This document shows positions 63,559 to 64,000 of a DNA stretch of 64,000 bases, piece after piece; the stretch's first letter is position 1, and every line of letters starts with the position of its first letter. The notes beneath the pieces were generated by a model. That model made no database searches. It was not told where the DNA came from and was given only the letters and a program-made list of their open reading frames with translations. The stretch comes from Rhizobium rhizoryzae. GTDB lineage: Bacteria; Pseudomonadota; Alphaproteobacteria; Rhizobiales; Rhizobiaceae. The DNA lies in NCBI RefSeq assembly GCF_011046895.1, contig NZ_CP049250.1:248001-312000 (forward strand). The letters run 5' to 3'. Made by a program: the position numbers and the translations under genes.

Positions 63559-64000
63559 ATGACCATTGAGAACAAGATCGTTGCCATCACTGGAGCCGGG
63601 CGCGGCATTGGCCGGGCGACAGCTATACATCTTGCCGCGCGAGGCGCGCGCCTTGTGCTCGGTGCACGAAGCGAAGCGGAGATCGCCAGTGTAGCAGGAG
63701 AAATCGAGGCGGCGGGCGGCGAAGCCGTCTATCGGGCCATCGACGTAACTAGAGCTGTAGATCTGGAGGATCTGGTCAAGCTTGCCTGCGAACGTTTCGG
63801 GCGGCTGGATGTCATCATCAACAATGCAGGCATCGGTCCGCTGTCGCGTTTCAAAGCGCTGAAGGTCGATGAATGGGACGCCATGATCGACGTAAACCTG
63901 AAGGGCGCGCTCTACGGTATCGCTGCGGTTCTGCCCGTGTTTACGGGCCAAGATAGCGGGCACGTCATCAACGTCGTATCAACCGCTGGCCTCAAGATCG
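63559..64000 (+). CDS. Short-chain dehydrogenase/reductase, cut by the window end
   Basis: The reading frame runs from ATG at 63559 (GGAG about 10 nt upstream) to the window edge with no stop, giving 147 residues. It has the cofactor motif TGAGRGIGRATAIHL, then NNAGIGPLS and the strand HVINVVSTAG that carries the catalytic Ser. The catalytic Tyr and Lys lie beyond the window. It is divergent from a cupin-type AraC regulator. Confidence 0.9.
   Translation, partial: MTIENKIVAITGAGRGIGRATAIHLAARGARLVLGARSEAEIASVAGEIEAAGGEAVYRAIDVTRAVDLEDLVKLACERFGRLDVIINNAGIGPLSRFKALKVDEWDAMIDVNLKGALYGIAAVLPVFTGQDSGHVINVVSTAGLKI

Overview
The window is a moderately GC-rich accessory segment, most likely from an alphaproteobacterium of the Rhizobiaceae (Rhizobium, Agrobacterium or Ensifer type) and probably from a plasmid, chromid or island. 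The basis is the protein style: many LysR, TetR and AraC regulators with divergent targets, a tripartite tricarboxylate transporter, Tat-exported hydrolases, an ABC-F protein and an ExoZ-like acyltransferase. No rRNA, tRNA, replication or housekeeping gene was recognised, so the assignment is an inference.

Layout. 0.5-2.8 kb: a single AAA_13/RloC-like ATPase. 3.3-8.8 kb: an unassigned minus-strand ORF, then a tight operon of two phospholipase-D-like proteins, a 658-residue unknown and a small ORF; together with the ATPase this looks like a defence-type region. 9.4-12.2 kb: methyltransferase, monooxygenase and thioredoxin-reductase-like genes opposite a TetR regulator. 12.5-17.5 kb: LysR opposite an MFS exporter, a cyclophilin-like protein, a Tat alpha/beta-hydrolase and a carboxymuconolactone decarboxylase-cupin fusion. 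18.1-24.3 kb: an RND efflux pump opposite its probable two-component system. 24.4-26.8 kb: an acetyltransferase, a frameshifted tyrosine recombinase and an AraC regulator. 26.9-32.9 kb: a phosphorelay operon (hybrid kinase, CheR, CheB, second kinase). 33.2-38.9 kb: the tripartite transporter with its GntR-type regulator and a fumarase/aspartase-superfamily lyase. 39.8-51.8 kb: LysR with aldehyde dehydrogenase, ABC-F with TetR, an EF-hand protein, Ohr, a two-component system, a Tat epoxide-hydrolase-like protein, a CcdA-thioredoxin fusion and an alpha/beta-hydrolase. 53.1-58.4 kb: gene-poor DNA with an unknown gene, a LuxR regulator, an HSL-type hydrolase and a membrane acyltransferase. 58.5-64 kb: an SDR, peroxiredoxin, enoyl-CoA hydratase and GST operon under a divergent LysR, then an AraC regulator opposite an SDR cut by the window end.

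The most unusual signal is not a protein. A non-coding repeat of about 310-380 bp occurs six times (near 2.9, 9.0, 12.3, 17.6, 39.1 and 52.1 kb), with two end-only remnants (0.07-0.24 and 58.37 kb). Every copy is in the same orientation and every copy lies between functional modules, never inside an operon. Its ends carry small AGCGGA...CCGCT hairpins, and it has a conserved internal hairpin and a hairpin followed by T residues whose sequence differs between copies. No transposase accompanies it. The arrangement suggests modules accumulated or exchanged through directly repeated spacers, or a mobile or RNA-encoding element that preferentially occupies module borders.
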